A DNA stretch of 64,000 nucleotides from Sphingomonas sp. (GCA_003248865.1 QFPK01000007.1:62001-126000); one strand, 5' to 3'; shown: positions 34,681-43,486, counted from the first letter of the stretch. Notes: a model not told the origin generated them from the letters alone. Program-made: numbers and translations.

Positions 34681-35357
34681 GCCGCCTCGCCGCCTGACTT
34701 GCGGGTTTCGCGCTCATAGGCATCCAGCCGGGCGCGCATCGATTCGAGCTCGCACTTCAGGATTTCATATTTCTGCGTGACCGGATCGAACTTGTCGGAG
34801 CAGGGGGTGCCATAGGGCACGAAGGCCGGCTCTTCTTTCACCAGCATCGGCACCGGCTTGGCCGGGATGCCGATCATGGTCGCGCCTGCCGGCACATCCT
34901 TGGTGACGACGGCGTTGGCGCCGATCTTGGAGCCTTGGCCCACCATGATCGGGCCCAGCACGGCCGCGTGCAGCGAGATCACCACATCGTCGCCGATGGT
35001 TGGATGGCGCTTGCCGGCAAGACCGTTGGTGGGGTTGGTACCGCCCAGCGTCGCGCCCTGGTAGATGGTGACATTGTCGCCGATCTCGGAGGTCTCGCCG
35101 ATCACCACGAAGCCATGGTCGATGAACAGATTCTTCCCGATCTTGGCACCGGGGTGAATGTCAATTGCGGTCAGGAAGCGGCTGAAATGATTGACCATCC
35201 GTGCCAGCAGGAACAGGTCCGCCCGATACAGCGCGTGCGCAACCCGGTGGAAGCCGACCGCCCAGACTCCGGGGTAGGTCAGGATTTCCCAGCGCGAACG
35301 CGGCGCGGGATCCCGCGCACGAATGCTCGACAGATAGGAGGTGAGAGAGTCAAACAT
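34677..35357 (-). CDS. cysE: Serine O-acetyltransferase CysE
   Basis: A 226-residue hexapeptide-repeat acetyltransferase that makes O-acetylserine for cysteine synthesis. Conserved segments: FHRVAHALY, the catalytic DIHPGAKIGKNLFIDHG, VVIGETSEIGDNVTIYQGATLGG, KRHPTIGDDVVI and GIPAKP. It lacks the long N-terminal helical domain of E. coli CysE, as in the shorter EpsC/SAT type. It carries a C-terminal charged helix (residues 195-226). DUF2794 is translationally coupled downstream. Confidence 0.93.
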   Translation of the reverse strand: MFDSLTSYLSSIRARDPAPRSRWEILTYPGVWAVGFHRVAHALYRADLFLLARMVNHFSRFLTAIDIHPGAKIGKNLFIDHGFVVIGETSEIGDNVTIYQGATLGGTNPTNGLAGKRHPTIGDDVVISLHAAVLGPIMVGQGSKIGANAVVTKDVPAGATMIGIPAKPVPMLVKEEPAFVPYGTPCSDKFDPVTQKYEILKCELESMRARLDAYERETRKSGGEAA

Positions 35358-35526
35358 TCCGGTGCGCGCCTTGTCTCAATGTGAGCGTGACATAATCCCA
35401 AGCGCGGCTCAATTCCAGATGGCTGAAAATATGGGGTGTTTGGCGCATTCGGCATAGCGTGGGTTCTGCCCGTGACAGCCCTGCTATCTTGCCGGATCGC
35501 GCCGGGCCTGCCAGTCAGCGCGCGCA

Positions 35527-36279
35527 ATGGAATTCGGACCCGACTTTTTCACCTTCATGGCCGTGGGCTTTCTGGCGCAGCTTGTGGACGGCGCGCTGGG
35601 CATGGCGTTTGGCGTGATCTCCACCAGTGCGCTGGTCGCGCTGGGCGTGCCGCCAGCGGCCGCCTCTGCCGGTGTGCACACCGTGGAAACGGTGACAACG
35701 GCGGTGTCCGGCACCAGTCATGCGCTCGCCCGTAACGTGGACTGGAAGCTGTTCGCCCGCATCGCCGTTCCCGGCGTGATCGGCGCGGTGGCCGGGGCCT
35801 ATATCCTCACCAGCATCCCGGCCGACAAGGCGAAGCCGCTGATCCAGGCCTATCTGGGCCTGCTGGGGCTGTGGATCTTCTGGCGGGGCTTCCGCCATAT
35901 CCATGTGGAACGCGAACCCAAGGTGGTGGAACCGCTGGGTCTGGTGGGCGGCTTCATGGATGCGGCCGGCGGCGGTGGCTGGGGCCCGATCGTGACCTCC
36001 AACCTGATCGTGCAGGGCAAGTCCCCCCGCCACACCATCGGAACGGTGAACGCGGCGGAATTCTTCGTCACGACCAGTGCCGCCATCACCTTCATCTACC
36101 ATCTGGGCTGGGAAGTGGTGACGGTTGCGACGCTCGGCATTCTGGCGGGCGGCGTGATCGCGGCGCCCTTCGGCGCGATTCTCGCGAAGAAGCTGCGCGC
36201 CGATACGCTGATGATAATGGTGGGCGCGGTGCTGATGCTGACCAGCGCCTTCGGGATCTGGCGCTACGTTTCGGCCTGA
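35527..36279 (+). CDS. TauE/SafE-family sulfite or anion exporter
   Basis: A 250-residue inner-membrane protein with about 7-8 hydrophobic segments and the duplicated TauE motif: FLAQLVDGALGMAFGVIST near the start and LVGGFMDAAGGGGWGPIVTSNLI in the second half. Family members export sulfite, sulfoacetate or related anions. The neighbour cysE hints at sulfur metabolism, but the two are divergent and this is inference. The 3' end overlaps the convergent cyclophilin gene by 16 bp. Confidence 0.88.
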   Translation: MEFGPDFFTFMAVGFLAQLVDGALGMAFGVISTSALVALGVPPAAASAGVHTVETVTTAVSGTSHALARNVDWKLFARIAVPGVIGAVAGAYILTSIPADKAKPLIQAYLGLLGLWIFWRGFRHIHVEREPKVVEPLGLVGGFMDAAGGGGWGPIVTSNLIVQGKSPRHTIGTVNAAEFFVTTSAAITFIYHLGWEVVTVATLGILAGGVIAAPFGAILAKKLRADTLMIMVGAVLMLTSAFGIWRYVSA

Positions 36280-37151
36280 TCCGCGCGCCGCACCGGCGGC
36301 ATCAGGTTGCAGATGTCCGCGCCGCCTGCGGGCCGGATGAAGAAGGTATCGCGCCGGTTGGCGCGCGAATCCGCCCATTTCGCAAGGCTGGCCCCGCCCA
36401 GAACTTCGAATCGCGGCTGCTGCGCCACCGGCAGTTCGCTCGCCATCCGCGCGGACACCAACGGCACGCGCTCCGCCGCCGTCTCATACATCCCCAGCCC
36501 GCCGGTTCCACGCGGCAGGGCAGACAGCAGTTCCTGCCCCTGAAGCACGCGGCCGACGAGCGCGATATTTCGATCCAGATGGCGCGGGCCATGGCCGATC
36601 ACGACATACAGCTCTGCGCCCGTCCCGGTGTCCGGCGGCATGTTGCGGCCCACGCCCACCATCGTCGGGCAGTGCGGCAGCCAATGCTGTTTGCCGTCGG
36701 TTGCCACAGGCCAGCCGCCCGCGAAGCCGACGGTGGCGCCATAGGCATCGGCATAGGGCAGGGCTGTGAAGCCGGGCGGCGTGCCCGGCCGTTCATAGCC
36801 ATCTTCCGGCCGCGCCACGATCCCGGCGGGCAGGGCAGCCTTTTCCGTCGGGTCACCCCATTGCACGACGTAATTTTCCTGCACCCGCACGATCTGGGCA
36901 TGGCGGGGGAACCAGCCGTCTTTTACAAGCGCCCTGATATTGGCGACATGGGTGGGGGCAAAGGCCGGCGCCAGCTGGATCGCCACCTTTCGCCCACCGG
37001 CAAATTCCAGCAGCAGCACGTCAGCGGGGGCGATTGCCTGCCAGTCCGAAGCCGGGGCTGCGGCCACGATTTCACCGGGCGAGGGCGGGCTGGCAGGCTG
37101 GGCCAGCGCAGATGTGGCAACCAGAAGAGCGGCGAGAGCGAGGTGTTTCAT
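36264..37151 (-). CDS. Exported cyclophilin-type peptidyl-prolyl isomerase
   Basis: A 295-residue protein with a signal peptide (MKHLALAALLVATSALAQP) and a cyclophilin-like domain: LEFAGGRKVAIQLAPAFAPTHVANIRALVKDGWF, IVRVQENYVVQWGDPTE, FYVVIGHGPRHLDRN-type region and IALVGRVLQG. It is much larger than a bare 165-residue cyclophilin because of a central insertion (about residues 115-190) and a C-terminal extension. It probably assists folding in the periplasm. ATG 37151 is chosen for the signal peptide. It is transcribed divergently from oxyR. Confidence 0.8.
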   Translation of the reverse strand: MKHLALAALLVATSALAQPASPPSPGEIVAAAPASDWQAIAPADVLLLEFAGGRKVAIQLAPAFAPTHVANIRALVKDGWFPRHAQIVRVQENYVVQWGDPTEKAALPAGIVARPEDGYERPGTPPGFTALPYADAYGATVGFAGGWPVATDGKQHWLPHCPTMVGVGRNMPPDTGTGAELYVVIGHGPRHLDRNIALVGRVLQGQELLSALPRGTGGLGMYETAAERVPLVSARMASELPVAQQPRFEVLGGASLAKWADSRANRRDTFFIRPAGGADICNLMPPVRRADQAET

Positions 37152-37255
37152 CGCCCCAGCCTGCCATCGCCCGCAAACTTGCGCCAGCGGCCAGTTATCG
37201 AAACACTTTGTCGCAGGCGTTGAATTCATCGATTGGGCAACTTAATCAAACAGGA

Positions 37256-38161
37256 ATGATCTACCTGCCCACCATCAAGCAGCTGCAATATCTGGTCGCC
37301 CTTCACCGCACCCGTCACTTCGGCAAGGCGGCGGAGGCCTGCTATGTCACGCAATCCACCCTGTCCGCCGGCCTGCGGGAGCTGGAAACACTACTCGGCG
37401 TGACACTGGTGGAGCGCAATCGCCGCGTCGTGCGCTTCACACCGCTGGGCGAAGCCGTGGTGCAACGGGCATGGCGCCTGCTGGCAGAGGCCGATTCCAT
37501 CGCCGAACTGGCGCGCGCCGCCGGGCAGCCGCTGGCCAGCGAACTGCGGCTGGGCGTCATCCCCACCATCGCGCCCTTCCTGCTGCCCGCGCTGCTGCCG
37601 CGCCTGCGCGCCGAATGGCCGGACCTGAAGCTGTTCCTGCGCGAGGAACAGTCAGGGCAGGCCTGCGAGGCACTGGCGCGCGGCCAGCTCGATTGCCTGC
37701 TGCTGGCCTTGCCCTACAATTGCGGCGACATCGAATTCGAACCGCTGTTCGACGATCCGATCCGCTTCGCCTTCCACCCCGACGACCTGCCCGACCCACC
37801 CACGACGGTCGCCCCGGACAGCATCGACGAAGCCCGGCTGCTGCTGCTGGAAGACGGCCACTGCCTGAAGGACCATGCGCTGGCCGCCTGCAGCCGTGCC
37901 ACCTTCCGCCCCGACCAGTCCGTGCTGGGCACCTCGCTCCACACGCTGGTGCAGATGGTCGACAACCGCATCGGCATGACCCTGCTACCGCAGATGGCCA
38001 TTGACGCCGGCATCCTCAGCAACACCGCCATCCAGACCCGCCCACTGGCCAGCCCGGACGCCAAACGCACAGTCGCACTGGCCTGGCGTCCCTCCAGCCC
38101 GCGCGCGGAGGAATATCGGCTGTTCGCCAAGGCGTTGAAGGAAGCGCGGGCGGGGCGCTGA
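37256..38161 (+). CDS. oxyR: LysR-type peroxide sensor OxyR
   Basis: A 301-residue LysR-family regulator. HTH: TIKQLQYLVALHRTRHFGKAAEACYVTQSTLSAGLRELE-type sequence at residues 6-45. The redox pair of OxyR is present: GHCLKDHALAAC with C203 and C212, the same 9-residue spacing as C199/C208 of E. coli. The protein should activate antioxidant genes when oxidised by H2O2. The AGGA sits very close to the ATG at 37256. It is divergent from a secreted cyclophilin; no catalase or peroxiredoxin gene lies in the window. A repeat element follows the stop. Confidence 0.9.
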   Translation: MIYLPTIKQLQYLVALHRTRHFGKAAEACYVTQSTLSAGLRELETLLGVTLVERNRRVVRFTPLGEAVVQRAWRLLAEADSIAELARAAGQPLASELRLGVIPTIAPFLLPALLPRLRAEWPDLKLFLREEQSGQACEALARGQLDCLLLALPYNCGDIEFEPLFDDPIRFAFHPDDLPDPPTTVAPDSIDEARLLLLEDGHCLKDHALAACSRATFRPDQSVLGTSLHTLVQMVDNRIGMTLLPQMAIDAGILSNTAIQTRPLASPDAKRTVALAWRPSSPRAEEYRLFAKALKEARAGR

Positions 38162-38164
38162 CGA

Positions 38165-38395
38165 AGTTTTTTGCCTCCGGCGGGCAGGGAAATGGTTTCC
38201 CTGCACCCTCGACATTGGCGCCGCGCGCTACTTTGATGTCGTGCGCGTGACGTAGTTTGGTTACCTGCGGCGCTGGAGTTTGCTGGCGCCGCAGGCAGTA
38301 AACTGATCCGTCAGCACAACCTCGCCGAAAGACCCTCTAATGTGGGTGCAGGGAGATCATCTCCCTGCCTGGGTGAAGGGGCAGAGCCCCTTCAT
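38165..38395 (+). repeat. Structured intergenic repeat element, copy B (full length)
   Basis: Second full copy, between convergent oxyR and panE. The four hairpins recur: 38184-38204; arms 38264-38273 and 38286-38295; GCAGGGAG-ATCAT-CTCCCTGC (38348-38368); GAAGGGGC-AGA-GCCCCTTC (38375-38393). Compared with copy A the third loop differs while its stem is identical. In the fourth stem both arms changed together (CCAAGGGC/GCCCTTGG versus GAAGGGGC/GCCCCTTC). It starts 4 bp after the oxyR stop. Confidence 0.85.
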
Positions 38396-38403
38396 TCTCC
38401 AAC

Positions 38404-39426
38404 TTACCCCCGCTTGGCAGCCTTCAGCTCCGCATAAAGCGCCTTGGCAGGAATCGGCGGGGCGCCCAGTTCGGCTGCCTTCACCAGCTGCACAAGCCGG
38501 GCGTTCACCGGGGCGCTCAACCCCAGCCGGGCGGCGAGACGGACCAGTTCGCCCTGCAGATAATCCACTTCGGTCGGGCGCCCGCGCACGAGATCGTCTG
38601 CCATGGAGGAGCGCGCATGCGGGTCGACACGCACCTTGTTGCCGCCGCCCGCTGCCATGACATAGCCGTAGATGGCGTCGGGCAGGCTCATGATCTGCGG
38701 CATCAGTTTCAGTGGCATGGCGACTGCATCCACCGGCTCGATCCGGGCGGCTTTCAGCAGCGCGAGCCCCTCGCTCATGGCGAGCGCCCAGGATCGGCGA
38801 TAGTCGCGCTGGCCGAATTCCTCGGCGAGGCTGACGCCGGACACGGCATTGATCGCGTTGTTCAGGTTCACCAGCAGCTTGCCCCACTGGATTCCCACGA
38901 TGTTGGCGCTCTTCTTCAGCTCGAACGAGCGGCTGAGCAGCGCCTCGAAGGGCGCCAGCGCGGGGCTGTCCTCCACCACCAGCCCGCCTGCGGTGCCGCG
39001 ATGGAAATGGGCCGGGCCGCGCTGGGCGACATTGAAGGGCACCATGCCGGCCAACACCGTCCGCCCGGGCAGGGCAGCGCGCAGGGCGTCTGCGTTGGAA
39101 ACGCCATTCTGGAAACTGATGATCAGCGCGCCGGGCGGGGCATGGGCTGCGATGGCCGCCGCCGCATCCTGCGTCTGCATGCTTTTCACGGTAACCAGCA
39201 CCAGATCCGCACCTGAAAGCGCGGCCGGATCGGTCGTGGGCGTATAGTCCGTGACTGTCTCGTCCAGCCCGTCCACGTCAGTCAGGTGCAGGCCGTCTTT
39301 CAGGGCGTCCAGCATGGACGGGCGGCCGATCAGGCTGACATCGGCATCGCGGGCCAGCAGGCCGCCGACATAGATTCCAATCATTCCGGCGCCGAAAACT
39401 GCGACTTTTGCGCGTGTGCTCACCAT
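38404..39426 (-). CDS. panE: 2-dehydropantoate 2-reductase family protein (PanE/ApbA)
   Basis: A 340-residue NADPH-dependent reductase, normally the ketopantoate step of pantothenate synthesis. Cofactor motif VAVFGAGMIGIYVGGLL, LVTVKSMQTQDAAA, SFQNGVSNADALR, and the catalytic Lys with WGKLLVNLNNAINA. Length is slightly above the usual 300. Many genomes have paralogues of this family with other 2-keto acid substrates, so the pantothenate role is probable and not certain. There are no pan genes nearby. Confidence 0.82.
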   Translation of the reverse strand: MVSTRAKVAVFGAGMIGIYVGGLLARDADVSLIGRPSMLDALKDGLHLTDVDGLDETVTDYTPTTDPAALSGADLVLVTVKSMQTQDAAAAIAAHAPPGALIISFQNGVSNADALRAALPGRTVLAGMVPFNVAQRGPAHFHRGTAGGLVVEDSPALAPFEALLSRSFELKKSANIVGIQWGKLLVNLNNAINAVSGVSLAEEFGQRDYRRSWALAMSEGLALLKAARIEPVDAVAMPLKLMPQIMSLPDAIYGYVMAAGGGNKVRVDPHARSSMADDLVRGRPTEVDYLQGELVRLAARLGLSAPVNARLVQLVKAAELGAPPIPAKALYAELKAAKRG

Positions 39427-39482
39427 TGCCTCCCGCTCGATGCCATGCCTATCTGCCCGTCATTGAAGCGAGGGAGAAGCTG

Positions 39483-40457
39483 ATGAAAGCGCTGCTGTGT
39501 GTGGAACATGGCCCGCCGGAGAAACTGGTGGTTCAGGACGTTCCCGAACCGGAGCCCGGCAAAGGTGAAGTCCGCATCGTGATGAAGGCGGCGGGCGTGA
39601 ATTTCCCCGACGTGCTGATCATCCAGAATCTCTATCAGTTCAAACCGCCGCTGCCTTTCAGCCCGGGCGGGGAAGCCGCCGGCATCGTCGATGCGGTGGG
39701 CGAGGGTGTCACCCGCTTCAAGGCGGGAGATAAGGTGATCGCCATGACCGGCAACGGCGCCTTCCGCGAGAAGTTCCTGGCGCATGAGCGGCAGGTGATC
39801 CCGATGGCGGGCGACATGCCGTTCGATGTCGCCGCGGGCTTCACCATGACTTACGGCACCTCTCACCATGCGCTGAAGCAGCGCGCCCGATTGCAGCCGG
39901 GCGAAACCCTGCTGGTGCTGGGCGCGGCCGGCGGCGTAGGCCTTGCCGCCGTGGAGCTGGGCAAGCTGATGGGCGCGAAGGTGATCGCGGCCGCCTCGTC
40001 CGACGACAAGCTGGCGCTGACGCGCGAATATGGCGCGGACGAGACCATCAACTACACCACCGAGGATTTGAAGGATCGGGTGAAGGAGCTGACGGGCGGC
40101 AAGGGCGTGGACGTGATCTATGATCCCGTTGGCGACAAATTTGCCGAGCCCGCCTTCCGCTCCATCGCCTGGAACGGTCGTTATCTGGTGGTGGGCTTCG
40201 CGGCCGGGGAGATCCCGAAGCTGCCGCTGAATCTGCCGCTGATCAAGGGCGCCTCCATCGTGGGCGTGTTCTGGGGCGCCTTCACCCAGCACGAACCCAA
40301 AGTGCATGAAGCCAATATGGCGGAGCTGCTGACCTGGTTCGCGCAAGGCAAGCTGAAACCCCATGTGTCGGCACACCTGCCGCTGGAGCGGGGGGCGGAA
40401 GGCATCCGCCTGCTGATGGACCGCAAGGCCAAGGGCAAGGTGATCCTGACGGCCTGA
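39483..40457 (+). CDS. NADPH:quinone oxidoreductase (zinc-independent MDR)
   Basis: A 324-residue medium-chain dehydrogenase. N-terminal GroES-like domain (AGVNFPDVLIIQNLYQFKPPLPFSPGGEAAGIV) and Rossmann domain with LVLGAAGGVGLAAVELGKLMGAKVIAAASSDDK. No zinc-ligand cysteines are seen, consistent with quinone-oxidoreductase or crotonyl-CoA-reductase-like members. GAGGGAGA before ATG 39483 supports the start. It is convergent with nhaA. Confidence 0.9.
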   Translation: MKALLCVEHGPPEKLVVQDVPEPEPGKGEVRIVMKAAGVNFPDVLIIQNLYQFKPPLPFSPGGEAAGIVDAVGEGVTRFKAGDKVIAMTGNGAFREKFLAHERQVIPMAGDMPFDVAAGFTMTYGTSHHALKQRARLQPGETLLVLGAAGGVGLAAVELGKLMGAKVIAAASSDDKLALTREYGADETINYTTEDLKDRVKELTGGKGVDVIYDPVGDKFAEPAFRSIAWNGRYLVVGFAAGEIPKLPLNLPLIKGASIVGVFWGAFTQHEPKVHEANMAELLTWFAQGKLKPHVSAHLPLERGAEGIRLLMDRKAKGKVILTA

Positions 40458-40477
40458 TACGGGAGAAGCATCGGGCC

Positions 40478-40516
40478 TTTGCTTCCTGCGGAGGGCAGGA
40501 AAATAATCTGCCTGCC
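40478..40516 (+). repeat. Degenerate copy D of the intergenic repeat (first module only)
   Basis: TTTGC-TTCC-TGCGGA-GGGCAGGAAAATAATCTGCCTGCC resembles the first module of copies A and B (TTGCC-TCC-GGCGG-GCAGGGAAATGATTTCCCTGC), with an imperfect stem GGCAGG (40494-40499)/CCTGCC (40511-40516). It fills most of the 60-bp gap between two convergent genes. Homology is suggested, not proven, at this length. Confidence 0.45.
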
Positions 40517-40517
40517 G

Positions 40518-41714
40518 CTATCGGAAATGTTCCGCGTCGCCGCCGCCGGTGAAGATATCCGCTTCATCGGCGTCGGCATTCGGCGTGCGGTGCACATAGG
40601 CGAGGATGCCGAGCCCGATCAGGGCTGACAGCAGCGAGCCGCCATAGACGCCCATCTTCACGGCCAGTTCCACGCCGTCGCCGTGGAAGGCGAGCTTGCC
40701 GATAAACAGGCTCATGGTGAAGCCGATGCCGGCGACGAAGCCCATGCCGATGATGGCGGGAAGCGTGCCGGGGCGCTGCGCTTTCAGCAGAAGGCTGCCG
40801 AGCAGGGTGCCCAGCGTGATGCCCAGCGGCTTGCCCAGCAGCAGGCCCAGCCCGATTCCCATGCTGACGGGGTGGGTGACGGCGGCCGCGAAACCGCTGC
40901 CGACGGTGGCGCCTGCGCTCGCCAGCGCAAAGGCCGGCATCACGCCGTAATGCACATAGGGGCGCATGCTGTGTTCCAGATTGATCAGCAGGGATTCGCC
41001 GTGCGCGTTGCGCATGGGGATGGCGAGCGCCGCCAGCACGCCGGCTATTGTGGGGTTCACGCCCGACATCTGCATGCAGACCCACATCGGCATCGCCAGC
41101 AGCATGTAGAGGCCGTGCCAGTTGCGGCGGAAACGGCCGAGCAGCAGCATCGGGATGTAGAAGGCGCCAACGCCCGCCAGCCAGCCGAGGTGCAGGGTGT
41201 CGGTGTAGAAGAAGGCGATCACCAGGATGGCGATCAGGTCGTCTACCACGGCGATGGCGAGCAGGAATATCTTCAGCGGTGCGGGCACGCGGCGGCCCAG
41301 CAGCGCCACGACGCCGAGCGCAAAGGCGATGTCTGTGGCGGTGGGGATGGCCCAGCCGTGCTGGTAATCGCCGCCATGGTTGATCGCGAGGAAGATGAGG
41401 GCAGGGCAGAGCACCCCGCCCAGCGCCGCGATCAAGGGCAGCATGGCGGTGGAGGCGCTGGAGAGCGCGCCCTCAGTGAGTTCGCGTTTCAGTTCCAGCC
41501 CGACATAGAAGAAGAACACCGCCATCAGCAGGTTCTTCACCCATTCGGTGAGCGTCATGGAGATTTCGAGCCCGCCGAAGCTGACGCTGCCCACGCTCTG
41601 CAGCGCGGCGGACTGCATCGGCGCCCATGGTGAATTCGCCAGCATCATTGCGGTGACGGCGGACAGCAGCAGGACGATGCCCGGCCAGGCTTCGGAGGGG
41701 ATCTTGCGGAGCAT
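40518..41714 (-). CDS. nhaA: Na+/H+ antiporter NhaA
   Basis: A 398-residue inner-membrane antiporter with about 12 transmembrane helices. It exchanges Na+ or Li+ for protons. The ion-binding region is recognisable: AIPTATDIAFALGVVALLGRRVP (first conserved Asp) and LAIAVVDDLIAILVIAFFYT (Asp-Asp pair). FFFYVGLELKRELTEGALSS is the family's other hallmark. Length and order agree with the family. A short repeat module lies between its end and the quinone-reductase gene. Confidence 0.95.
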   Translation of the reverse strand: MLRKIPSEAWPGIVLLLSAVTAMMLANSPWAPMQSAALQSVGSVSFGGLEISMTLTEWVKNLLMAVFFFYVGLELKRELTEGALSSASTAMLPLIAALGGVLCPALIFLAINHGGDYQHGWAIPTATDIAFALGVVALLGRRVPAPLKIFLLAIAVVDDLIAILVIAFFYTDTLHLGWLAGVGAFYIPMLLLGRFRRNWHGLYMLLAMPMWVCMQMSGVNPTIAGVLAALAIPMRNAHGESLLINLEHSMRPYVHYGVMPAFALASAGATVGSGFAAAVTHPVSMGIGLGLLLGKPLGITLGTLLGSLLLKAQRPGTLPAIIGMGFVAGIGFTMSLFIGKLAFHGDGVELAVKMGVYGGSLLSALIGLGILAYVHRTPNADADEADIFTGGGDAEHFR

Positions 41715-41778
41715 GGTGATGTTCTAGCGGGCGAGGCCGAGATTGAAACCCATCGGCGGACAGGCCACATGCAAAGCC

Positions 41779-42555
41779 ATGCTGATCGATTCCCATTGCC
41801 ATCTGAACTATCCGGGCCTTGTCGAGGACGAGGCCGGCGTGATCGCGCGGGCGCGGGAGGCCGGGCTGTCGGCGATGATCTCCATCTCTACCCGGGAGCG
41901 GGAGTGGGCGGACGTGATCGCGGGCGCGGAGCGCCACGCGGACGTGTTCGCGACCGTTGGCATCCACCCGCATGAGGCGGACCAGCACCCCGATATCGAC
42001 ACCGCGCGGCTGGTGTCGACAGCGGCGCACCCGAAGGTGGTGGGGATCGGGGAGACGGGCCTCGACTATTTCTATGACAAGTCTGATCGGGAGCGGCAGC
42101 GGCGGTCGTTCCTGTCGCACATCGCGGCGTCGCGGCAGATGCAGTTGCCGATGGTGGTGCACACCCGCGACGCGGAAGATGATACCATCGAGATGCTGGG
42201 GCGGGAGACGGCCGCCGGCGCTTTCCCGATGGTGATCCATTGCTTTACCGGATCGCAGCGGCTGGCGGAGGCCTGCCTGGATCTCGGGGCCTATATCTCT
42301 CTGTCGGGCATCGTCACCTTCAAGAATGCGAAGGCGTTGCAGGAGACGGCGAAGACGATTCCTGCCGACCGGCTGCTGATCGAGACGGACTCGCCCTTCC
42401 TGGCGCCGGTGCCGATGCGCGGGAAGGTGTGCGAGCCGGCCTATGTAACGCACACGGCGAAATTCCTGGCGGAGCTGCGTGGCGAATCTGTTGAAGACCT
42501 GATGGGAACAACGCGCCATAATACGCTGAACCTGTTCACCAAGATGGACGGATAA
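41779..42555 (+). CDS. TatD-family metal-dependent hydrolase
   Basis: A 258-residue TIM-barrel hydrolase. HxH metal site in MLIDSHCHLNYPG, IGETGLDYFYDKSDRERQRRSF, MVVHTRDAEDD, IHCFTGSQRLAEACLDLGAYISLSG, and LIETDSPFLAPVP with the Asp ligand. TatD proteins are DNases or other phosphodiesterases. The ATG at 41779 fits the family N-terminus. The stop shares a base with the next gene's start (TAATG), so it is coupled to the MBL-fold hydrolase; the pair recurs after metG/holB in many bacteria. Confidence 0.93.
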   Translation: MLIDSHCHLNYPGLVEDEAGVIARAREAGLSAMISISTREREWADVIAGAERHADVFATVGIHPHEADQHPDIDTARLVSTAAHPKVVGIGETGLDYFYDKSDRERQRRSFLSHIAASRQMQLPMVVHTRDAEDDTIEMLGRETAAGAFPMVIHCFTGSQRLAEACLDLGAYISLSGIVTFKNAKALQETAKTIPADRLLIETDSPFLAPVPMRGKVCEPAYVTHTAKFLAELRGESVEDLMGTTRHNTLNLFTKMDG

Positions 42556-43325
42556 TGAAGCTGGTGATGCTGGGCTCGGGCACGTCCTCAGGCGTGCCGC
42601 GCATCGGCAATGACTGGGGGCGTTGTGACCCCGCCAATCCGAAGAACCGGCGGCGGCGGGTGTCCGTTCTGGTAGAATTGGGATCGACGCGCCTCTTGGT
42701 GGATACCGGCCCCGACCTTCGAGAACAGCTGCTGGACGCCGACGTCGACTGGCTGACGGCCGTTCTCTACACCCACGACCATGCCGATCATTGCCATGGC
42801 ATCGACGATCTGCGGCCGCTGTTCCATGCCCGAGGCACCGAGATCGACTGCTATATGGACGAGGCGACGCGGGCCGGCATTCGTTCGCGGTTCCAATATG
42901 TGTTCGCCGGGCGTTCGGGCTATCCGCCGACGGCTAAGGCGCATTTGTTGCGGGACGATATGCAGTTCGGGCCGATCCGTGTTCGCCCGTTCCGTCAGGC
43001 GCATGGGCCCATCCATTCCATCGGCTATCGCTTTGACGCGGATGGCGTTTCGATCGGCTATTCCACCGATGTCAGCGAAATTCCGGCGGAGAGCTGGCCG
43101 CTGCTGGAGGGGCTGGATTTGTGGGTTGTGGATGCCCTGCGCCGGGCGCCTCACCCCACGCACAGCCATCTCGACCAGACGCTGGGCTGGATCGAGCGGG
43201 TTTCTCCGGGCGAAGCGTGGTTGACTCATATGGACCAGAGCATGGACCATGCGGAACTGACGGCTGAGCTGCCGCCGGGCGTGAGCCCGGGCTGGGACGG
43301 CCGCATCTGGGAGCCAACGCCATGA
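42555..43325 (+). CDS. MBL-fold metallohydrolase (PhnP/RNase Z-like)
   Basis: A 256-residue metallo-beta-lactamase-fold hydrolase. Start MKLVMLGSGTSSGVPRIG and the zinc motif YTHDHADHCHGIDDLRPLF are typical of the PhnP-like phosphodiesterase branch. WGRCDPANPKNRRRRVSVLVE also fits PhnP-like proteins. GWIERVSPGEAWLTHMDQSMDH provides later ligands. It overlaps the preceding tatD by one base and the following 54-residue gene by ATGA. Confidence 0.88.
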   Translation: MKLVMLGSGTSSGVPRIGNDWGRCDPANPKNRRRRVSVLVELGSTRLLVDTGPDLREQLLDADVDWLTAVLYTHDHADHCHGIDDLRPLFHARGTEIDCYMDEATRAGIRSRFQYVFAGRSGYPPTAKAHLLRDDMQFGPIRVRPFRQAHGPIHSIGYRFDADGVSIGYSTDVSEIPAESWPLLEGLDLWVVDALRRAPHPTHSHLDQTLGWIERVSPGEAWLTHMDQSMDHAELTAELPPGVSPGWDGRIWEPTP

Positions 43326-43486
43326 GTTTCGCCCTAGTCAGCGTGATCGCCAGCCTGGCCCTGATCCTGGCGTTGAACTGGCAGCGGCTGAACGCGCTGG
43401 GGGCGCCGACGGTGACGCGATGGCTGGCGATCTGGACCGCGATTATTAGCGGAGTGTTTCTGCTGGTTCGGTGGCTGGGGTATTGA
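43322..43486 (+). CDS. 54-residue two-helix membrane protein
   Basis: A short gene starting inside the stop of the MBL-fold gene (ATGA), so very likely translated with it. The product has two hydrophobic segments, FALVSVIASLALILAL and WLAIWTAIISGVFLLVRW, linked by NWQRLNALGAPTVTR, a helical-hairpin arrangement. No family is recognised. The operon would be tatD, MBL hydrolase, small membrane protein. Confidence 0.65.
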   Translation: MSFALVSVIASLALILALNWQRLNALGAPTVTRWLAIWTAIISGVFLLVRWLGY

